Below are positions 38,481 through 50,000 of a DNA stretch of 64,000 nucleotides, piece after piece. The translations under genes and the position numbers were made by a program. Below the pieces are notes generated by a model, which was given only the letters and a program-made list of their open reading frames with translations, searched no databases and was not told the DNA's origin. The first letter of the stretch is position 1. Every line of letters begins with the position of its first letter. The stretch spans positions 987,001-1,051,000 of the forward strand of contig JAOTOM010005149.1 of the NCBI GenBank assembly GCA_034440615.1, read 5' to 3'. This DNA comes from Ashinkailepas kermadecensis. Lineage: Eukaryota; Arthropoda; Thecostraca; Neolepadidae.

Positions 38481-38992
38481 CTTTGGCTGTGGCTGACGTC
38501 GCTATGTACATTTGTACGCGGTGTGCCTAAACTGTGACGACGAGACTGAGACTGCCGACTGGCGACTGGCGGCATCAGTCGGCCGGTCTCCGAGATCAGT
38601 CGGGGCGGCCGGCGCCCCGGCCGGCGCCCCGGGCAGCGCCCCGTGGCCGGGCGGCCGCCCCCTCGCGCCCACCTACCGAATCACCTAACAGACGAGCAAC
38701 AGCGCAACACTGGAATGTACGCACACATGTCACAGATAAAAACGGGTCTAGGGACGACACGGAGCGACGCGTTTGACACGGTCAGACAGAGGCGGCGGGC
38801 GCGGCGCGACGCCGCCGCCGCGCGCTCCGGGGTCAGAGGTCGGCGGCGGACGCGACCCGGGGTCAGAGGTCGCGCCGCCCGCGGCGCCAGCCGGCTGAAT
38901 GATTGCACAGCGCCCGCGGCCCGGTCGGGGCCGGGCCGGCCGTCTCCCGAAGCCGGCGGGCCAGGTGAGGCAGGTCAGGTCGGCCTTGTGTC
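38481..38992 (-). other. Probable Dll 3' UTR or immediate downstream flank
   Basis: GC-rich sequence following the Dll stop codon on the minus strand. I could not find a clear AATAAA or ATTAAA on the minus strand between the stop codon and the 28-bp array, so the transcript end is not located. The 3' UTR may run into or past the array at 37650-38480. Confidence 0.4.
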
Positions 38993-39230
38993 CTAGGTGA
39001 GCAGGCCGTGGTTCATGCTCTGCTGCGGATCCGCCGTGTACCACGAGTAGGGGGAGTTCATGAACGGCGAGTTCATGTTCATCTGCGGCGCTCCCTGACT
39101 GGCGATGGGCATCATGCCCGGCTGGCTGAGGTTGGGCTTGATGTCCCACTGCGGCGCCGGCGGCGACGCGCCGGACATGAGGTGCTGTGGCGGCGGCGGC
39201 GGCAGCGGCGGTGGCGGCGGCGGCCCGCCC

Positions 39231-39263
<33 letters not shown>

Positions 39264-39562
39264 GACGGCGACAGCTCTCGCTGCGGCGCCGGCGGCGGCA
39301 GCTGGTGCTGCGAGCTGGGCGGCGGCGGCAGCACGCCGGCCGCCGACACCGGAGGGATGTAGGTGTTGCCCTGGGTAATGCCCAGCGGTGACTGCGAGCT
39401 GGGTGGCGGCGAGCCGTCGGGCAGGCCGGGCGTGCCCGACGGGTTCGGCTGCGACAGCGGCGACTGGGAGTCCAGCGGTGACTGCGGCGGCGGCTGGCCG
39501 TTCTGGTGCGCCTTCATTATCTTCTTGTATTTGCTCCGTCTGTTTTGGAACCAGATCTTCAC
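38993..39562 (-). CDS. Dll: Distal-less, last coding exon (homeodomain helix 3 and C-terminal tail)
   Basis: This exon encodes the end of a Dll/Dlx homeodomain transcription factor, a nuclear DNA-binding regulator of limb and appendage identity (family knowledge). It opens in phase 0 directly after a pyrimidine-rich CAG acceptor with VKIWFQNRRSKYKK, the recognition helix with W48, F49, Q50, N51 and R53. The remaining roughly 170 residues form a low-complexity tail: SP/PPP-rich stretches, a run of ten glutamines (positions 39233-39262), proline runs, and then a more conserved-looking end with QWDIKP, SPYSWYTADP and a terminal NHGLLT before TAG at 38993-38995. The exon supplies 189 codons. Position 39562 is a splice acceptor, so the valine there is not a start codon. 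It joins the exon at 61921-62099 across a 22.4-kb intron. The identity is firm; the exact tail may differ slightly if the polyglutamine or polyproline tracts are misassembled. Confidence 0.96.
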
Positions 39563-42206
39563 CTGGAGGATACAGAAAAACTATGTTACCACGCGGCGTC
39601 GTGACCATGACGAACGTACACACAATGAAGAGTGGCGCCAGCTTGAACATTGACAACACCAGGTGGATCTTTTTGCATGGTCATTATTACAGACAGTTCA
39701 TTCGAATAAATCTAATGACTCATTACTAGCCGGAAATTAGCACGTTTGAAGATGCCACATGCACAAATCAACACCACTGCACCGCAAAGAAATCAACGAA
39801 ACTCTCATTATAAATCGTAGTAACGATGTGCCATGCTGTGATTGGCCTCCATGAACACGATTTATCATACACTAACGTCGTCGATATGGGTCTTACAGTG
39901 CGATACGATGTGCCATGTATGAGACCACAGAGGAAGTGAGAACTGGCGTAGAAATCGGGAAGCGAAAGAGTCTGTTCGTGCAGCGCACTGTCCAACCTTC
40001 GGGAATTTCAGCAATAGCAACTTTGCATGGAAAGAAACTTCAAAGTTCCCTTTGACTACCTCCGCCACCGCCGGAAATTCTGAAGTCGTGCAGAATGTTT
40101 TGTGGTATTGTGATGCTTTTCCACAAGCAAGAGGCAGAATGTGGTATGCTGAAGTAGCACGTTATCAACTGTAGTCTGATTGCAAGCAAAACCGCATTGG
40201 ATATTCCAAGGGAGTTGGTTGTTCGGCTCCTGAAAACCACATCAAGGCGGCCGGTCGTCATTCCTTCGAAGAGTTCGCACAAATCCGGCGTCCGTGAAAT
40301 CGGGAAACAATGAAGCGGGCACAGTTCATCCGTTCTCCAATTCAGGATAAGCACTAACACCGCCTCCCTCTCCAGCTCAATCCGGCAGATCGTCAGCAGT
40401 CGATATGAAGCGATGTTCAGTGACTCATGGCGAGGAACGGCCGAGTAATACACGAATCGACAAATCACCGCCGGTGCCAGAGCGCCGCTCGCCACCGGCC
40501 GCTGCGGCCATTTCCGACCCATTTCCATTCCGATTTTCATCGGCGGGCTTCCGGGGGACGGCGGCTGCGGTCTCCGTGAATCACTATCGGCCGGCGGACC
40601 GCTGTCGACCTCCGGGCGCCGCCCCGCCCGCCGCCGGTTCGCGTGCGCTGCCATCGCCGCGGCGCATGCGCGTCGGCGGCCGCACAAAGAGTGGCGAGCT
40701 GCGCGGGAGGAGCGGCAGCCTTTGATCGGACCGCGCGGCGCGGCGCGGCTCGCTGCAGCGCCGCTGGAAAACCCGCCCTCCTCGCCCGGCCAGAATCAAT
40801 GCGGCGTGCCGCGAGCAGGTGTCGAAAAGCAATTACGGTCCACGTTCGGCGACCCCGATTGAGATGGGTGTTGGTTTATCGGCGCGCCGAAGTCGGGCGG
40901 GCGCGAGCGCGCGAATGCGCCCCTGCGCCTGATTAACGAGGCCGGCGGCCGCGGCGGGCCGCCGGCCGGCACGGCGCGCTTCGCAATTCGGCGCAGCGAC
41001 GCAGAAAGCGGCACGGCATTTGGAAATCGGCGCGAGCGATTGCCGCACCAGGTGCGTCGTGGCACGGCGCGCGCCAGGTGCGTCGCGGCGCGCGACGGTG
41101 CGGCACGGCCGCCGAACTGAGAAATGCGGAATCTTCGGCTGCGCGCGGCCCGACCAGCCATCTATAACGCCGGCCTCACGCGCTCTAACGCGGCGCGCCG
41201 TTGGCGTTTAGGCGCGCCGCGCCCGGGGCACGCGCGGGCCGCGCCGCCGGCGGTGGCGCCGCAAAAAGGCGGGTGTTTTTGCGCGCGCCGCCGCGGCGGA
41301 GGGCCGTCACGTCGCCAATGACGCCCATTGACACGCCGCGCCGCCCGATGGGAGCCAATTGGCGACTGGCCGGCGCCAAAGTCAAGATCGCCGCCACATC
41401 CTCGCCAGCGCGGCCGCAGCGTTCCGTGACCCACATTATTTCGCCTTGTCGTTTTCCCAGGCGCCGAGCGCGTTTGAAGGCTGGCCGTTGTGAAATACCC
41501 TTGAGCGGGCGGGACAGGTCGGTTCTGCCCCAGCGCGGCCGGCGGCGGCGGACGCCGGCGCCGGCGGCTGACTCAGACGCGCCGCCGCCACCGCTGCCGC
41601 CGCCGCAAATGGAAGCACGACCGGCTGCGCCGAGCACGCTCAAGGCCGGTAGAGAGCACGCCCACGCCGACGTGCTCGGCGTGCTGTGCGGCAGGCGCCG
41701 CCCCCGGCCGACGGCCGGCCTCGCCCGAGACGGTCGCGGGTGGCGGCCGGGTCGCGCCGGTTCAGTCGACGCCGCGGCCATCGATCACGACCCACCGACC
41801 CGGCGGCCAATCAATGATCACATGCAAACGAATTCCTCCCTCGGCTGGCTGTTTGGGCTGTTTTCGGAGGTATTACCGGCCGGCCCGCGAACGGCGTACA
41901 AGGCAGGGACAAGGGGGCGGCGCCGGCCGGTGGCAGCGCGGCCTTTGCGGCGCGGCCTTTGCGGCGCGGCCGTTGGCGCATGGGCCGTGTTCCGCGCGCT
42001 TTTTACGCGCCGCCATATCACGCTTGTTTGACGTGGGTTCGGATAGACTCGGGAGAAGCACGCAACGCTTTTTACGCCATCACACCGGGAATTAATACGA
42101 AGAATTAGAATTAGTGCTACCGTGAGCAGCTGGCCTGCGTGCTGGCGACCTCGCTGCCCGACGGCCGGGCGGGCCGGGCAGCATGCAACATGGCGAGCGG
42201 GTCAAA
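39563..42206. other. 3' part of the Dll intron, largely GC-rich
   Basis: 39.56-40.4 kb is of ordinary composition. 40.4-42.05 kb is extremely GC- and CpG-rich with GCGCGC and GGCCGGC words, so stop codons are rare and long frames occur on both strands without coding features. A GTAATTGC-type homeodomain site (minus reading) lies near 40830 inside the GC-rich part. A 13-bp GCGGCCTTTGCGG motif repeats at 41939-41975. Confidence 0.5.
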
Positions 42207-42470
42207 GGGCATCGCTGCCAACTGCCCCCGGGGCATCACTAAAACAGGTCAGAGGGCATCGCTGCCAACTGCCCCCGGGGCATCACTAAAACAGGTCAGA
42301 GGGCATCGCTGCCAACTGCCCACGGGGCATCACCAAACACAGGTCAGAGGGCATCGCTGCCAACTGCCCACGGGGAATCGCTAAAACAGGTCAGAGGGCA
42401 TCGCATCCCTCTCCCCACTGGGCACCACTAAAAAACAGGTCAGAGGGCGTCACGGCGGACCAAGGGGAGT
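42207..42470. repeat. 47-bp minisatellite, about five copies
   Basis: Units begin GGGCATCGCTGCCAACTGCC at 42207, 42254, 42301, 42349 and 42396, spaced 47-48 bp, and end with ACTAAAACAGGTCAGA. The last copies decay toward 42470. Confidence 0.93.
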
Positions 42471-42689
42471 CACAGCCAGCAGGTCAGAGGACGCGCAGCA
42501 GCGAGCAGTTATGAAGGTGAAGCAGCGAACAAGTCAGGGGCATCACGACTCCAAAACAGTCGCCATACTAACTCCCTGGGATCCGCTACGCCCTCCTCAA
42601 CTTTCCTGGTACGGTTCGTTTGAGTTACCAACCGAAATGCTATGACGTTCAGCGCTCATACGGTTGGTCTCTGAATCCAGTCCTCGCGC

Positions 42690-43975
42690 ATGTCTGAAGA
42701 TTGCTTCTCCCGTTCGACTTCTGCCCGCTGCCCCGTCTCTTCGCCGCCCTTTCTCTCTGCTGCTACGTCTCCCTATCGTCCCGGTCTCACGTCTCCCCTC
42801 CGCCGCGGCGCTCTGTATTCTCGTTGTGCCGCCTCCTCGTCGTTCGGTCTTCCTGCTTTCCCATCTCTCAAACTATCTGTGTCCCGTCTCCCCTGCTCCG
42901 CCTCCCCTTTACCCCGTCTCCCTGCTTCTTCGTCTCCCCGCTCCCCTGTGTCCCGTCTCCCCCTGTTCCGTCTCCTCTCTACCCCGTCTTTCTTCCTCGT
43001 CTCCCCGCCTCCCTGTGTCTCGTTTCCCCATCTACCCTACCTCCCTCTGCCCCGTCTGCTCCGCCTCCCCGCCTCCCCACCTCCCCATGTCACATCTCCC
43101 CACCTCGCCATATCCCGTCTCCCCACCTCCCCATGCCCCGCCTCTCCACATCCCCATATCCCGCCTCCCCACCTCCCCATGTCCCGCTTCCCCACCTCCC
43201 CATGTCTCGTCTCCTCACCTCCCCACGTCCCGTCTCACCATCTCCCCACCTCCACATGTACCGTCTCCACGTCTCCTCACCTCCCCATGTCCCGTCTCCC
43301 CACCTCCCACCTCCCCATGTCCCGTCTCCCCGTCTCCTCGCCTCCCCATGTCCCACCTTCCCACCTCCCCGCCTCCCGCACCTCGCCATATCCCGTCTCC
43401 CCATGCCATATCCGTTCCCAATGCCCCGCCTCTCCACATCCCCATATCCCGCCTCAATACCTCCCCATGTCCCGCTTCCCCACGTCCCCATGTCTCGTCT
43501 CCTCACCTCCCCACGTCCCGTCTCCCCATCTCCCCACATCCACATGTCCTGTCTCCACGTCTCCCCACCTCCCCATGTCCCGTCTCCCCACCTCCCACCT
43601 CCCCATGTTCCGTCTCCCCGTCTCCCAACCTTCCCACCTCCCCGCCTCCCCCACCTCGCCATATCCCGTCTCCCCACCTCGCCATATCCCGTCTCCCCAT
43701 GCCCCGCCTCTCCACATCCCCATATCCCGCCTCAATACCTCCCCATGTCCCGCTTCCCCACGTCCCCATGTCTCGTCTCCTCACCTCCCCACGTCCCGTC
43801 TCCCCATCTCCCCACATCCACATGTCCTGTCTCCACGTCTCCCCACCTCCCCATGTCCCGTCTCCCCACCTCCCACCTCCCCATGTTCCGTCTCCCCGTC
43901 TCCCCACCTTCCCACCTCCCCGCCTCCCCCACCTCGCCATATCCCGTCTGCCCACCTCCACAGTCCCACCTCCCC
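42690..43975. repeat. 1.3-kb polypyrimidine minisatellite with higher-order structure
   Basis: The plus strand is almost pure C/T built from CTCCCCACCTCCCCATGTCC-like words. In the second half, three larger copies start with ATGCCCCGCCTCTCCAC at 43133, 43420 and 43699, giving higher-order spacing of 287 and 279 bp. The strand asymmetry makes all three plus frames open as proline/serine-rich frames of nearly 500 codons; these are repeat artefacts. The transcribed Dll RNA would carry the purine strand. Confidence 0.93.
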
Positions 43976-44219
43976 TCCACCATGTCTGCCCGCCGCCCGT
44001 CTGTCGGCCGCGCCTGGCCTCGACTGCCGGAGGCGGTGCCCGCGGCCGCCACTCTGCCCGTGTCACTGGCCATTGTCTGCCGTGGCGCCGGATTAATCGC
44101 GCCCTTCCAGCGGCGGCCGGCCGGCAGCGGCCCCCGGTGCCGCCGTTTGCTGCTTGATTAGGAATGTTGCATGATCACGGCGCGCCTTGGCGGCCTGCCC
44201 CGGCCCGCTCCGAGGCCAC

Positions 44220-44650
44220 TGTAGGGGTGTCAGGTCGCTGTGGCGATGTCTGACTGTTGTGGAGAGGTCAGACTACCGTCAGGCTGTCAGGCCACTGTAG
44301 GAGGAGGGTTTCAAGGGGCTAAGGGGATGTCAGACCGTTGTGAGGCTGTCAGGCCACTGTAGGAGGAGGGTGTCAAGGGGCTAAGGGGATGTCGGACCGT
44401 TGTAAGACTGCCAGGCCATTGTGGTGAATTCAGACCACTGTGGGGGCGGGGGTGTCAGGAGGCTGAGGGGATGTCAGGCCGCTGTGAGACTGTTAGGCCA
44501 TTGTGGCGATGTTAGACCACTGTGGGGGCGTGGTGTCAGAAAGCTAAGGAAATGTCAGGCAGTTGTGAGACTGTCAGGCCACTGTGAGAGGAGGGTGGGA
44601 GGTGTCAGGAAACTAAGGGAATGTTGGCCGCTGTGAGGCTGTCAGGCTGT
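44220..44650. repeat. Degenerate minisatellite, about 62-bp unit
   Basis: AGGCTGTCAGGCCACTGTAG recurs at 44281 and 44343 (period 62) with GGAGGAGGGT and GGGGCTAAGGGGATGTC in each unit; further copies on both sides are more diverged. Confidence 0.85.
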
Positions 44651-44707
44651 TATGACAATATCAGGCCGCCGGTCGAGCCATGTTTTTGTCCCGCCGACGA
44701 GCGCCGC

Positions 44708-45088
44708 CTGGCAGCTGTGGCAGTGCGCCTCCGTTGGAAGCGACTGGCGTCTGTGGCAGTGCGCCTCAGTTGGAAGCGACTGGCGTCTGTGGCAGTGCGC
44801 CTCAGTTGGAAGCGACTGGCGTATGTGGCAGCGCGCCTCAGTTGGAAGCGACTGGCAGCGGTGGCAGTGCGCCTCAGTTGGAAGCGACTGGCGTCTGTGG
44901 CAGTGCGCCTCAGTTGGAAGCGACTGGCGTCTGTGGCAGTGCGCCTCAGTTGGAAGCGACTGGCGTCTGTGGCCGCGCGCCTCAGTTGGAAGCGACTGGC
45001 AGCGGTGGCAGCGCATCGCCGTCAGAAGCGACTGGCGGCTGTGGCAGCGCGCCTCCGTTGGAAACGACTGGCGGTGCGGCTGATGCCG
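44708..45088. repeat. 36-bp minisatellite, about ten copies
   Basis: The unit contains GCGACTGGCGTCTGTGGCAG then TGCGCCTCAGTTGGAA, 36 bp in all. Because 36 is a multiple of three, the frame reads as a repeating 12-residue peptide (RLASVAVRLSWK), but there is no other sign of coding. Confidence 0.95.
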
Positions 45089-45174
45089 CGCGGTAACCGC
45101 AGTGCCGCGGCCGATGGCAGCTCGTCCGGCGGCGAGACGAGCTGCCGCAGACCGACCGGATGCACCGCCACGCA

Positions 45175-45625
45175 AGGGGCATCAGCGCCGCGACACGACG
45201 CGACTCGGGACCACCTGCGCCCCCGGCCACCAAGAGGCATCAGCGCCGCGACACGACGCGACTCGGGACCACCTGCGCCCCCGGCCACCAAGGGGCATCA
45301 GCGCCGCGACACGACGCGACTCGGGACAATAGCGCCGCGACACCGGGACAACACCTGCGCCCCCGGCCATCACCCGACACCCGACTCGGCAAAGGGGCAT
45401 CAGCGCCGCGACACGACGCGACTCGGGGACCACCTGCGCGCCCGGGACAGAGGCATCAGCGCCGCGACACGACGCGACTCGGGACAAGAGGCATCAGCGC
45501 CGCGACACGACGCGACTCGGGACAAGAGGCATCAGCGCCGCGACACGACGCGACTCGGGACAAGAGGCATCAGCGCCGCGACACGACGCGACTCGGGACC
45601 ACCTGCGCCCCCGGCCACCAAGCGG
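45175..45625. repeat. Composite minisatellite with 57/58-bp and 38-bp units
   Basis: A shared core, GGCATCAGCGCCGCGACACG followed by ACGCGACTCGGGAC, is repeated about nine times. Longer units add CACCTGCGCCCCCGGCCACC; the run at 45450-45590 uses the short form with only AAGA between cores. Confidence 0.93.
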
Positions 45626-45834
45626 CGGCCCGGCACCAGACGGGCGCCAACATCGGCGTCAGAGCGCGGCGGGATCGCCGCAGCGGCGGTGGCGCACGGA
45701 AAATCTATCGGTCGGTCACGCCGAAAACGTGGCGACGGCGTTGGTCAGTGCGAGCGCCATAAATAACCCAGCGCGCGGCCGGCGCGACCGGCACCGCGCG
45801 CACCCAGCACCGCCACGGTGCGGATGAATAGTAA

Positions 45835-45945
45835 AGTATTGCTCATCAATACAACTGACAGATAGTAAATGAATGGATCGCAGGGTAATTACGGAGCATT
45901 AATTAATACGTAATGAAGACAACTACCGGGTTTTATCCTCAGGGT
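45835..45945. promoter_or_regulatory. AT-rich islet with clustered homeodomain cores in the GC-rich intron
   Basis: Within otherwise very GC-rich DNA this islet has GGTAATTAC (TAATTA at 45886-45891), ATTAATTAAT (45898-45907) and GTAATG (45910-45914). TAATTA/TAATTG cores are what Dll/Dlx and many other homeodomains bind (family knowledge). A regulatory role is inference only. Confidence 0.3.
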
Positions 45946-48900
45946 GTCGAAGGGATGAATTAATGGCGGCCGATCACCGGGCGGCCGGCAGATTTTGCTG
46001 CGCAGCGCCGGCGGTGGAGGCGGCGTGCGCCACGCGGACGTGCTGCATGCAGCGGCTGGCAGCCGGCCACGTGCTGGGTGGTGCTGGTGCGTGCAGGCGG
46101 CCGCGGCCGCACTGGCGTGCCACGTCACGTCACGTACTGACATGGGCCGGCCGGCCGGCGGTGTTCGGCCGGAGCCGCGCCAGCTGCGGCGACACACGCG
46201 GCCGGCACGGCGGCGCCGCCGACCGACCGGCCGCCTCGCCTCGCCTCGACCGGCCGGCCGCCTCGCCTCGCCTCGCCTCGCCGTCGGCGCCGACTAAGTG
46301 TGTTAAAGATATTGCAACCAATTATGCCCTATCTGTGGGCGATCGCACATCGCGCGGCTACCGGATTTAAAAGCCGAAATATCCAGTCATCGCGGCAGAT
46401 AAAGGCGTTGATTGCGGCCGGGGCGATAGGATCGCCGTCTGACGGACCCCGGACCCGCCGAGCCGGGCCGGGCCGGGCCGGGCGGCGGCGCCGACGCAGC
46501 GCGCCAGCTGGGCCCCCGGGGTCCGGGTGGACGGGGCGGACTGGACGGCCGCCGCCAGGGGCGTGCCGCCGGTGTCGGCCCGGCCGGAGACATGCAAATG
46601 ATGCCTATCGCGGCCGAGACGCGGATGTGGCCGTCGGTTGGGGGCGGCCGGCCGCACGCGGAGCCACTGCCCCAGCCGGGCCGCTTCCTCCATCGCCGTC
46701 CTGCAGGCCGGCGCAGGGCAGGCTCCGCCGTGCTGTGGCCGTGTTTGCTGTGGCGCAGCACGCGTTCTGTGCCTCTGCCTTCGTGGCGGCTGATACATGA
46801 AATACGTGGCAATCAGCTATAGCCGGGCTTGCGGTACCTCGCACAGTTCACGCATCGCCATCGTCCCTCTCTCATACAATTAAAAGCACCTCGGCTCAGA
46901 CTGAGAAAAAGCCAATGGAATAAGACCATACGCGGCGCAACGGACTTCGGATCAGGGGGATCTGATCGTGTTTGGGCCTATTCATTCCATGCAACGCCCA
47001 TAGGCGTAATGTTAAGCTTGATGATGCTTGGGGAGGGGCGGGACACGTTCCCCCTCCCTCCCTTGGAGGCATCGATGAATACGACGCATGCATAGGAAGT
47101 ACTTTCAAGTGTACTTTTAAGCATATTATTGTTGTTGCTTTTTGTGTCGCAGGGTCGGATAATTACAACGATTATTATATTCTAAAACAACTGTAGGTTA
47201 AACCTTGCCCTGTACTTCGACTCAAATTAAATTCAACGTCACAATTTTAGCACATAGTAGCGCACTATGAATGCATCCACACGCGCCGTGCAGCCCAAAT
47301 AATTTGCATTCATTTACCAGCTGAAATTATTTGTGTCGACTAAGAAGCACTCTGTAGCACTCAACTGCACACGTCCCGACATTTCAGTAATATTCGTATG
47401 TGAATATTATCAGCAGCATTGCCTACCGTTGTGGTTTTCTCTTTTTCATACTGATGGGAAACATTGAAATCTGCTTGGTCATAAAGATAGCTTCAAAATA
47501 AAGCGAATTAAATGTTGCTCTTTTTGTAGATGATGTTAATTTATCATAAGTGATGGCTGTTTTATTCCCTCGCTTCCAACTGAAAGGGCCGGAATTGCCA
47601 ATTACCACTTCCCCGCCACAGGCGCCTTAATCGTCCTTCCACCTGGCGACAAGGCAGCCATCACTTCGGTGTGTTCCACTATTTTCAGTACTGTATGGGA
47701 TGGTCGATGAATGTAAAAGTGTGCATATTGCAGCGATTAAAGACAATTATGTGGGTAATATGGGAGCAACGCGTGGTCGCGAATGGGTTTTTCATGCTCA
47801 GCGACGAGTGTGATGTAAGGTGGTGTCACATGCACTTCGAGATCTTTGCGGTAGTGTAGTACTTGGTCATGTGGGTGCTTGGGTTTGGAAAACCGCTGTT
47901 ATCTTCTCCTTTAGTCAAGTTGGAGTCTTTCGTAGCTCTACGTGACCCACCTGTTGCGTTCCAGAATTTCTCGAGTCAGAAGGAACGATCCGTAAACTGG
48001 TGTATCACCGCAATTCTGGTGAATTTTCTCCAATATTTGTTTTTATTCAGATGATTCAATTTTACTTCAATGAAGTGCCATCAGGTACTAAGTACTATCG
48101 ATAATGCAGATACTTATGATGGAGTGAAGGGGAGGGCAAAACTGAAATAGTTTCATCTGTAGTCGATGCTGTAGACTTCTCTCTTTATTTAATGTGTTAA
48201 CTGCAACAAGGACGTGGCACCTCAGCACCTTCATAGCTCTACCACCAATGCGTGCCAATGCCCGATGAGTGCCACTCTCAGGCCCGAGGAGCCCCGATAC
48301 CCCGCCCCCGCCCCCTGAACAGGACAATGCATGCCGGTTTGTACCACAGAGTTCGGTCTATGAACCGGGACATGGTCAGCTGCACGCCTTCGACTCCTCT
48401 TTATGGTGGCCTCGACTCCCCTCATAAAAACCTCGTCCATGCCACCGTAGCATCCATCCATGCCACCGTAGCATGCCACCATACACGCTAATCGGTTCCA
48501 CATAGCCCGATGCGGCTTCTAGGAATGCCAAAAGGCCGCAGCGTTTTCATGCAACATCAAAAGGACATTATCTTTTCTCGTTACCTGACCGCTGTTGCCA
48601 GGAATGAACCTCAGGTGGTCCCAGGGATTTATATTTTATTTTATTGATATTGTTGTATAATGGCCAGAGAAATGACTCCAGACCAACTATGTGAAGCATT
48701 GATCAAAGTCAGCGTCATGGTATTGTTTCCACTATATCTACAATTTATGCAGAGATGCCCCGTTCGAGGGCGTCTGAAAAAGCAGTCACAAGTGCATTGG
48801 ACTACCTCATTGCATCTCCAAGGATCATTTGCCATGCTAAGCTGAAAATTAAATTTCCATGATACATGCTTTTCAATTCCAGGTAATTCGGTCTCGTTTC

Positions 48901-48949
48901 AGGGAGTTTCCTTCCATTCTCACTCCAATTGTCAAACGCATCACCAAAG
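45946..48949. other. Dll intron, GC-rich then AT-rich, no gene seen
   Basis: 45.95-46.8 kb is CpG-rich, including a CTCGC-type simple repeat near 46228-46282. 46.8-48.95 kb is AT-rich ordinary intron sequence. Short open frames have no recognisable domain. Confidence 0.5.
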
Positions 48950-48954
48950 GCACT

Positions 48955-49045
48955 ATGCATGATGCATGGCACGATGCAGGGCACATGGCATGATGCATGG
49001 CACATGGCACGATGCATGGCACATGGCACGGAGGCACTATGCATG
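48955..49045. repeat. Short tandem repeat of GATGCATGGCAC-type units
   Basis: Variants of ATGCATGGCAC and ATGGCACGATGC alternate for about 90 bp. Confidence 0.85.
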
Positions 49046-49305
49046 GCACGAGATCATTCGCCATATCAAACTGTACTTCTCCGGTCCCCGTGACACTCTT
49101 CTCTGAGCCCAGTGACATCCTTCCTCGCACCCTACAACGCCCTTTCCCGGGCCCCGTAGCGCCCCTCCCCAGACCTCATTGCATCCCTCCCGAACCACGT
49201 GGCGCCCCTCCATTGACCCCGCGGCGTCCCTCTCCGGGCCAACTAGCGCACCTATCTGGACCCGGTGACGACTTTATCCGGACTCAGTGGCGTCCCTCCC
49301 CGTAC

Positions 49306-49531
49306 CACGTGGCGCCCCTCTCCGCATCACGTGACGTTCCTCCCCGGACCACGTGGCGTCCCTCTCCGCATCACGTGACGTTCCTCCCCGGACCACGTGG
49401 CGTCCCTCTCCGCATCACGTGACGTTCCTCCCCGGACCACGTGGTGTCCCTCTCCGCATCACGTGACGTTCCTCCCCGGACCACGTGGCGCCCCTCTCCG
49501 CACCACGTGGCGCCCCTCTCCGCGCCACGTG
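49306..49531. repeat. 22/44-bp array carrying eleven CACGTG E-boxes
   Basis: CACGTG begins at 49306, 49328, 49350, 49372, 49394, 49416, 49438, 49460, 49482, 49504 and 49526, exactly 22 bp apart. Flanks mostly alternate between ATCACGTGACGTTCC and GACCACGTGGCG, so the full unit is 44 bp; the last copies use CCACGTGG/CCACGTGAC. A related, decayed array extends upstream to about 49120, with one more CACGTG at 49196. CACGTG is the canonical site for Myc/Max, USF and CLOCK/CYCLE-type bHLH factors. Confidence 0.95.
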
Positions 49532-49813
49532 ACATCCCTCCCCGGACCCAGTGGCGCCCTTCCACGGCCGCGTGCCACCGCAGCCGACGCCGGCCGGCCG
49601 TCTCCGCGCACACCAGCACTCGCCGCCAGACGAGTGCATCAATTAAACAGCCATCATCCAATTCAGCCAATTGAACATCATCTGGGGCGAGGGTCGGCCA
49701 ATGAAGGGAATGTGGGCCGCGGCTGCCGACCTGCAGGACTGACGCCGGCAGACGAGTCGGTCCTCTGGCGAAATCTGCCGGGTCGGCTGGGCACGCTGGG
49801 CAGGCTGTCTAGG

Positions 49814-49855
49814 TGGGAGGAGGGGGAGGGGGGGGGTAGGTTGTCTTGGGAGGGG
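49814..49855 (+). other. G-run cluster, possible G-quadruplex
   Basis: The plus strand has GGGAGG, AGGGGGAGGGGGGGGG and TTGGGAGGGG in a 42-bp stretch, satisfying a four-tract G3+ pattern. Structure formation is inferred. Confidence 0.5.
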
Positions 49856-49931
49856 TTCGGGTGTGATAGTTGGGCAGGTTGTCTGGGGCCAGTGGGTTAT
49901 ATATCTCTTTGTCGATGCACATTCACCCGCA

Positions 49932-50000
49932 ATCCAAATTTGTGCACACACAAACATGACTTGTGCACACACAAACATGACTTGTGCACCCACAAATGCT
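49932..50000. repeat. 21-bp tandem repeat, about three copies
   Basis: TTGTGCACACACAAACATGAC repeats; its TGTGCACA is itself a perfect palindrome. Confidence 0.88.

Noticed and set aside
37303..38530. Plus frames of 195-397 codons reading HHGIRPNSWPSRDP repeats
   Set aside because: A 28-bp non-coding array read in three frames.
38748..39659. A 303-codon minus-strand frame overlapping the Dll last exon
   Set aside because: It is an alternative frame of the Dll exon extended into the intron; the homeodomain frame with acceptor and stop codon explains the sequence.
42664..44161. Plus-strand proline/serine-rich frames of nearly 500 codons
   Set aside because: All three plus frames are open over a polypyrimidine minisatellite, the hallmark of a composition artefact.
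44621..45766. Plus frame of 381 codons with a 12-residue repeat
   Set aside because: It spans two unrelated minisatellites (36-bp and 38/58-bp) and both strands are open; no domain is present.
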